A stretch of DNA of 39,206 nt from Paracoccaceae bacterium (GTDB lineage Bacteria > Pseudomonadota > Alphaproteobacteria > Rhodobacterales > Rhodobacteraceae): the NCBI GenBank assembly GCA_026989055.1, contig JALSKC010000077.1, positions 1-39,206 of the forward strand, written 5' to 3'. Below the pieces are notes generated by a model, which was not told the origin of the DNA, did not search any database, and saw only the letters and a program-made list of their open reading frames with translations. The number at the start of each line of letters is the position of its first letter. Position 1 is the first letter of the stretch. The position numbers and the translations under genes are program-made. Positions 35,616 to 39,206 of this stretch are shown piece after piece.

Positions 35616-36066
35616 CCTTTCGAAGGTGCCGCTCAGGACCGGCTCGATCTACCCGGCGCCCCATGACGCAGAGATGGAAGGGCGTGCCAGCCTGCGCGTC
35701 GGCGACGCCGGCGGGCTGACCCAGTTCGGCGCCAATATCGTGATCCTTGAGCCGGGCGCGAAATCATCCCTGCGCCACTGGCACGAGGAACAGGACGAAT
35801 TCGTGGTGGTGCTCAGTGGCGAATGCACCCTGATCGACGACAGCGGCGAAACCCCGATGCGCCCGGGCGAGTGCGCCGCCTTTCCGGCGGGCGACGCCAA
35901 CGGGCATCACTTCGTCAACCGCACCGATACCGAGGCGCGCTTTCTGGTGGTCGGCACCCGCACGCCCACCGAAACCGCCCATTACAGCGACATCGACATG
36001 ATGGTGAAGATCGGCCCCGACGGGTTCGAGTTCACCCGCAAGGACGGAAGCCCGCTCCAGGGCTGA
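35602..36066 (+). CDS. Cupin-domain protein 2
   Basis: 154 residues, single cupin barrel. [17 protein letters not shown] supplies the two His and the Glu, and [14 protein letters not shown] the last His. It shares [11 protein letters not shown], the motif blocks and the KDGSP tail with cupin 1, so the pair is an old tandem duplication. The ATG lies 14 bases inside cupin 1 in another frame, implying translational coupling. The product could form a hetero-oligomer with cupin 1. Confidence 0.85.
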   Translation: MPKIDLSKVPLRTGSIYPAPHDAEMEGRASLRVGDAGGLTQFGANIVILEPGAKSSLRHWHEEQDEFVVVLSGECTLIDDSGETPMRPGECAAFPAGDANGHHFVNRTDTEARFLVVGTRTPTETAHYSDIDMMVKIGPDGFEFTRKDGSPLQG

Positions 36067-36117
36067 AACGACTGCAGGCGGCCCCGGGCCGCACAACCCG
36101 GATGGGAGAAAAGACAG

Positions 36118-38325
36118 ATGACCGATTTCACGATGGAAACAGGCAGCGACGGGGTTGCCGTCATCACCTGGGACGTGCCCGAAAAATCCATGAACGTGAT
36201 GAGCGAGGAAGGCTTTGCCGAGCTTGACGCGCTGCTGGATGCCGCCCTTGCGGATGAAGCCGTCAAGGGCATCGTCATCACCTCGGCCAAGCCGGATTTC
36301 GCCGGCGGGATGGACCTGAACGTGATCGCGAAGATGCGCGAAAGCGCCGGCGACGACCCGGCGCGCGGGCTGTTCGACGGGATCATGAAGATCCACCACA
36401 TCCTGCGCAAGATCGAACTGGCCGGGATGGATCCGAAAACCAGGAAAGGCGGCAAGCCGATTGCCGCCGCGCTCCCCGGCACGGCGCTGGGCATCGGGCT
36501 GGAAATTCCGCTCGCCTGTCACCGCCGCTTTGTCGCCGACAACCCCAGGGCCAAGATCGGCCTGCCGGAGATCAAGGTCGGCATCTTTCCCGGCGCCGGC
36601 GGCACCACGCGGCTGGTGCGGATGATGGGCGCGATGGCGGCCTCGCCCTTCCTGTTGCAGGGCAAGCTGTCGGACCCCAGGGGCGCCAGGGCCGCCGGGC
36701 TGGTGGACGAGGTGGTGCCGGCCGATGAATTGCTTGGCAAGGCAAGGGCCTGGGTGCTGCAAGCAAAGGACGCCGACCTGGTGAAACCCTGGGACGCCAA
36801 GGGCTACAAGATGCCCGGCGGCACGCCCTATCACCCGGCGGGCTTCATGACCTTCGTGGGTGCTTCGGCCATGGTCAACCAGCAGACCCAGGGGGTCTAC
36901 CCGGCGGCCAAGGCGCTGCTCTCGGCGGTCTACGAGGGCGCGCTGGTGCCCTTTGACACCGCGCTCAGGATCGAGGCGCGCTGGTTCACCAACGTGCTGA
37001 TGAACCCCTCGTCGAGCGCGATGATCCGCTCGCTCTTCATCAACAAGGGGGCGCTGGAAAAGGGCGCGGTGCGCCCGAAGGAGGTGCCGCCGCAGCAGGT
37101 GCAAAAGCTCGGCGTGCTCGGCGCCGGCATGATGGGCGCGGGCATCGCGCTGGTGTCGGCGCTTGCGGGCATCGAGGTGGTGCTGATCGACCAGGAACAG
37201 GAAGCCGCCGACCGCGGCAAGGCCTATTGCGAAAGCTACATGGACAAGGGCATCAAGCGCGGCAAGGCGACGCCGGAGAAGAAGGAAAAGGTGCTCGGGC
37301 TGATCACCCCGACCACCGATTACGCGGCGCTGAAGGGTTGCGACCTGATCATCGAAGCGGTGTTCGAAGACCCGAAGATCAAGGCCGAGGTGACGGCGAA
37401 GGTCGAGGCCGTGGTCGGCGAGGACTGCATCTTCGCCACCAACACCTCGACGCTGCCGATCAGCGACCTGGCCAAGGCCAGCAAGCGGCCCGAACAGTTC
37501 ATCGGCATCCACTTCTTTTCGCCGGTCGAAAAGATGCTGCTGGTCGAAATCATCAAGGGAAAACGGACCGGTGACCGCGCCGTGGCCAAGGCGCTGGATT
37601 ACGTGCGCCAGATCCGAAAGACGCCGATCGTGGTCAATGACGCGCGTTTCTTCTTCGCCAACCGCTGCATCATCCCCTACATCAACGAAGGTATCCGCAT
37701 GGTGAAGGAAGGCGTGGTGCCGCCGCTCGTTGAAAACGGCGCGCGCCTTGTCGGCATGCCGCTCGGCCCGCTGCAACTGGTGGACGAGACCTCGATCGAC
37801 CTCGGCGTGAAGATCGCCAGGGCCACCAAGGCGGCGATGGGCGACGCCTACCCCGACGACGCGGTGGACGAGGTGCTGTTCTGGATGGCCGACGAGGGCC
37901 GGCTGGGGCGCAAGGCGAAGGCCGGGTTCTACAGCTACGACGAAAAGGGCAAGCGCCTTGGGCTGTGGGAAGGGCTGACGGCAAAATACCCGCCCGCCGA
38001 CCCCCAGCCCGACGTGCACGAGGTGCAGCACCGGCTGCTGATGGCCCAGGTTCTGGAGGCGGTTCGCGCCTTCGAGGACGGCGTGCTGGAGGACATCCGC
38101 GAGGGCGACGTGGGCGCGATCCTCGGCTGGGGCTTTGCGCCCTGGTCCGGCGGGCCGTTTTCCTGGCTCGACATGATCGGCGCCGGCAAGGCGGTCGAGA
38201 TCTGCGACCGGTTGAGCGAGGCCCACGGCGAACGGTTCAGCGCACCGGCGCTGCTGCGCGAAATGGCCGAGAAGGGCGAAAGCTTTTACGGGCGTTTCGG
38301 CGGCGAGGATGCGAAGGCCGCCTGA
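36118..38325 (+). CDS. fadJ: Fused enoyl-CoA hydratase/3-hydroxyacyl-CoA dehydrogenase
   Basis: 735 residues, the alpha-subunit type of beta-oxidation complex. The amino domain (1 to about 310) is a crotonase: FAGGMDLNVI oxyanion-hole region, GTALGIGLEIPLACH and LPEIKVGIFPGAGGTTRL with the two catalytic Glu. The second domain starts with the NAD-binding GVLGAGMMGAGIA near 332-344, followed by FATNTSTLPI, IGIHFFSPVEKM (catalytic His) and RFFFANRCIIPYINEG. ETSIDLGVKIAR and GRLGRKAKAGFY follow. Hydration and dehydrogenation of enoyl-CoA are thus in one protein, paired with the thiolase upstream. AGAAAAGACAG precedes the ATG. The orthologue could equally be labelled fadB. Confidence 0.94.
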   Translation: MTDFTMETGSDGVAVITWDVPEKSMNVMSEEGFAELDALLDAALADEAVKGIVITSAKPDFAGGMDLNVIAKMRESAGDDPARGLFDGIMKIHHILRKIELAGMDPKTRKGGKPIAAALPGTALGIGLEIPLACHRRFVADNPRAKIGLPEIKVGIFPGAGGTTRLVRMMGAMAASPFLLQGKLSDPRGARAAGLVDEVVPADELLGKARAWVLQAKDADLVKPWDAKGYKMPGGTPYHPAGFMTFVGASAMVNQQTQGVYPAAKALLSAVYEGALVPFDTALRIEARWFTNVLMNPSSSAMIRSLFINKGALEKGAVRPKEVPPQQVQKLGVLGAGMMGAGIALVSALAGIEVVLIDQEQEAADRGKAYCESYMDKGIKRGKATPEKKEKVLGLITPTTDYAALKGCDLIIEAVFEDPKIKAEVTAKVEAVVGEDCIFATNTSTLPISDLAKASKRPEQFIGIHFFSPVEKMLLVEIIKGKRTGDRAVAKALDYVRQIRKTPIVVNDARFFFANRCIIPYINEGIRMVKEGVVPPLVENGARLVGMPLGPLQLVDETSIDLGVKIARATKAAMGDAYPDDAVDEVLFWMADEGRLGRKAKAGFYSYDEKGKRLGLWEGLTAKYPPADPQPDVHEVQHRLLMAQVLEAVRAFEDGVLEDIREGDVGAILGWGFAPWSGGPFSWLDMIGAGKAVEICDRLSEAHGERFSAPALLREMAEKGESFYGRFGGEDAKAA

Positions 38326-38366
38326 CTTGTGAACCGGGCCGCCACCGCGGCCCGGTGCCTCCGGCG

Positions 38367-38389
38367 GGAGTATTTCGGGCAAGATGAAG
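38367..38389 (+). repeat. Single copy of the 23-bp intergenic repeat
   Basis: GGAGTATTTCGGG then CAAGATGAAG, preceded by GCCTCCGGCG exactly as in the copy at 33104. No inverted partner is seen. It lies in the 72-base gap between the converging fadJ and sulfotransferase genes, a place for a terminator; the CTCC-GGCG-GGAG hairpin plus TATTT fits that. Confidence 0.8.
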
Positions 38390-38397
38390 CCGGGGCG

Positions 38398-39045
38398 TCA
38401 GAACCTGTAGTTGAAGCGCGCGATGTCTTCGGCGCAGGCCTCGGCGACGATGGCGGCAGCGGCATCGTCATAGCAGGCCCGGTAATCGGCAGGGCGCTCC
38501 GAAGCGTTCACCCGCTCCAGCGGCAGCAGGGAAAAGCCGAGATGTGCCTCGAAAGGGGCGAGATCCTCCCGCAACTGCTCCAGCCGCACGAAGGCGTTGC
38601 AGTGCTCGGTGCCGGCGCCATCGCGCATGTAGCGCCCGTAGGGCCAGGCGCGCATGGTGGCAACCGTCTGCGGGTGGGCGACGAAGGCGGCGAAATCCAG
38701 CTTTCCGGCGCGCCGCACCGCCGGGTGCTCGAAACGCTGCCCGCGCAGCCAGTGGTAGTAGCTCACCATCCGGTCCCAGGGGTTGCGCACCAGCGTAAGC
38801 GTGAAGAATTCGCGCATCTCGTCGCGGTTGATCACGCCTTCCACATCCGCCAGCGTCGAATGTTTCCACAGGCGCCCGGCGGGTTTCAGCCCTTTCAGCC
38901 GCCCGCGCCGGCGCCGCGCCTTGGGGGTGTCGCCGATCAGGATGTCGCCTTTCATCGCCCGCGCCTCAAGCGCCAGCGCCAGCGACGTGCCACCGGTTTT
39001 CGGGACATGCACAAAGATGTAGCGGCGGCCGCGCGAGATGATCAT
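38398..39045 (-). CDS. Sulfotransferase family 2-type protein
   Basis: 215 residues. Sulfotransferases transfer sulfate from PAPS to sugars or other acceptors. The 5'-phosphosulfate loop is FVHVPKTGGTSLA (about 11-23) and the 3'-phosphate site is TLVRNPWDRMVSYY (about 84-97), both intact. There is no signal peptide, so it would be cytoplasmic, acting perhaps on exopolysaccharide or lipid precursors. The ATG at 39045 has no good ribosome site visible. It converges on fadJ. The acceptor is unknown, and other polysaccharide genes may lie beyond the right edge. Confidence 0.88.
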   Translation of the reverse strand: MIISRGRRYIFVHVPKTGGTSLALALEARAMKGDILIGDTPKARRRRGRLKGLKPAGRLWKHSTLADVEGVINRDEMREFFTLTLVRNPWDRMVSYYHWLRGQRFEHPAVRRAGKLDFAAFVAHPQTVATMRAWPYGRYMRDGAGTEHCNAFVRLEQLREDLAPFEAHLGFSLLPLERVNASERPADYRACYDDAAAAIVAEACAEDIARFNYRF

Positions 39046-39063
39046 GGGCCGACCCTAGGTCAC

Positions 39064-39079
39064 ACACTCATAAAAGTGT
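39064..39079. promoter_or_regulatory. Small palindrome near the right edge
   Basis: ACACT-CATAAA-AGTGT is a perfect 5-base inverted repeat in an AT-rich patch just upstream of the sulfotransferase start (39045, minus strand) and of the partial ORF at 39129 (plus strand). A shared operator is possible. Confidence 0.25.
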
Positions 39080-39128
39080 AGCGTGATCTGGAGATTGCCG
39101 GTTCGCTCTTCGCGAAGCGGAGAGCAGC

Positions 39129-39206
39129 ATGGCCGGGCGTCGCTACGAGAGCATGTCGCGTTTGATCGCTTTCGGCGCGGCACCGACAAGGGGCAGGCGA
39201 CTGCCC
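39129..39206 (+). CDS. Start of an unidentified + strand ORF, cut by the window edge
   Basis: Twenty-six codons (MAGRRYESMSRLIAFGAAP...) stay open to the last base. GGAGAG lies 5-8 bases before the ATG. No similarity can be judged from so little sequence. It could be a polysaccharide-related gene next to the sulfotransferase, or a chance frame. Confidence 0.35.
   Translation, partial: MAGRRYESMSRLIAFGAAPTRGRRLP

Noticed and set aside
35764-38382. An 872-residue minus-strand frame through fadJ and cupin 2.
   Set aside because: Antisense to well-conserved domains in fadJ; typical of GC-rich shadow frames.
39046-39206. Right edge considered as an insertion-sequence end.
   Set aside because: There is only a short palindrome and an unidentified partial frame; no transposase motif or terminal inverted repeat can be shown.

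Overview
The window looks like chromosome from a high-GC alphaproteobacterium of the Rhodobacterales (Rhodobacteraceae/Paracoccaceae). This rests on gene content (a murA, DUF2948, hisD, UPF0262, phosphatase, infA, maf, RNase G, yacG cluster; flavin-dependent ThyX; paired MerR regulators in front of a beta-oxidation operon) and on protein style, not on any database search. Nearly all of it is ordinary core chromosome. I see no transposase, integrase, prophage gene or CRISPR array. Because of the high GC content, very long open frames run antisense to real genes; these were discarded.

Layout. 1-964 (-): amino end of an exported DUF11-repeat protein, cut by the window edge. 1266-2201 (-): thyX. 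2457-5314 (+): a Slam-like outer-membrane protein, glyoxalase I and an SGNH hydrolase. 5336-6237 (-): a MarR regulator and sdhE. 6379-8005 (+): a class I aminotransferase and an unknown protein. 8044-10472 (-): a MATE transporter and polyphosphate kinase 2, the latter behind a perfect FNR-type box. 10835-17528 (-): tRNA-Phe, yacG, RNase G, maf, infA, a low-molecular-weight phosphatase-like protein, UPF0262, hisD, DUF2948, murA and a 51-residue ORF, mostly with overlapping stops and starts. 17617 (+): tRNA-Thr. 17967-24389 (-): a small membrane protein, an acyl-CoA synthetase, an ABC exporter, tRNA-Gly and a periplasmic 5'-nucleotidase-like protein. 24514-26254 (+): DUF952, pyrD and arsC. 26391-28650 (-): a second MATE protein and two PaaI-type thioesterases. 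28927-38325 (+): two MerR regulators and a fatty-acid beta-oxidation operon. 38398-39045 (-): a sulfotransferase. The right edge may hold the start of one more + strand gene.

How the genes fit together. The right third is a fatty acyl-CoA utilisation locus: two acyl-CoA dehydrogenases of different catalytic type, a thiolase and a fused hydratase/3-hydroxyacyl-CoA dehydrogenase. Interleaved with them are a 70-residue ribbon-helix-helix-like protein, a glutathione-transferase-like protein and two tandem cupins. The second MerR gene lies behind an ACGT-rich imperfect palindrome that is the obvious operator candidate. Two thioesterases lie divergently next to the locus, and an acyl-CoA synthetase sits about 10 kb away. 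The central minus-strand cluster combines cell-wall synthesis, histidine synthesis, translation initiation and RNA turnover.

Most interesting signals: (1) the RNase G gene ends where RNase E/G proteins normally carry their CxxC zinc link, and the overlapping next gene, yacG, starts with a CPIC motif; (2) an FNR box correctly placed to control polyphosphate kinase 2; (3) a 23-bp repeat family in gene-free gaps, twice arranged as an inverted pair; (4) the unknown small proteins inside the beta-oxidation operon. No clearly new defence or mobile system is visible.
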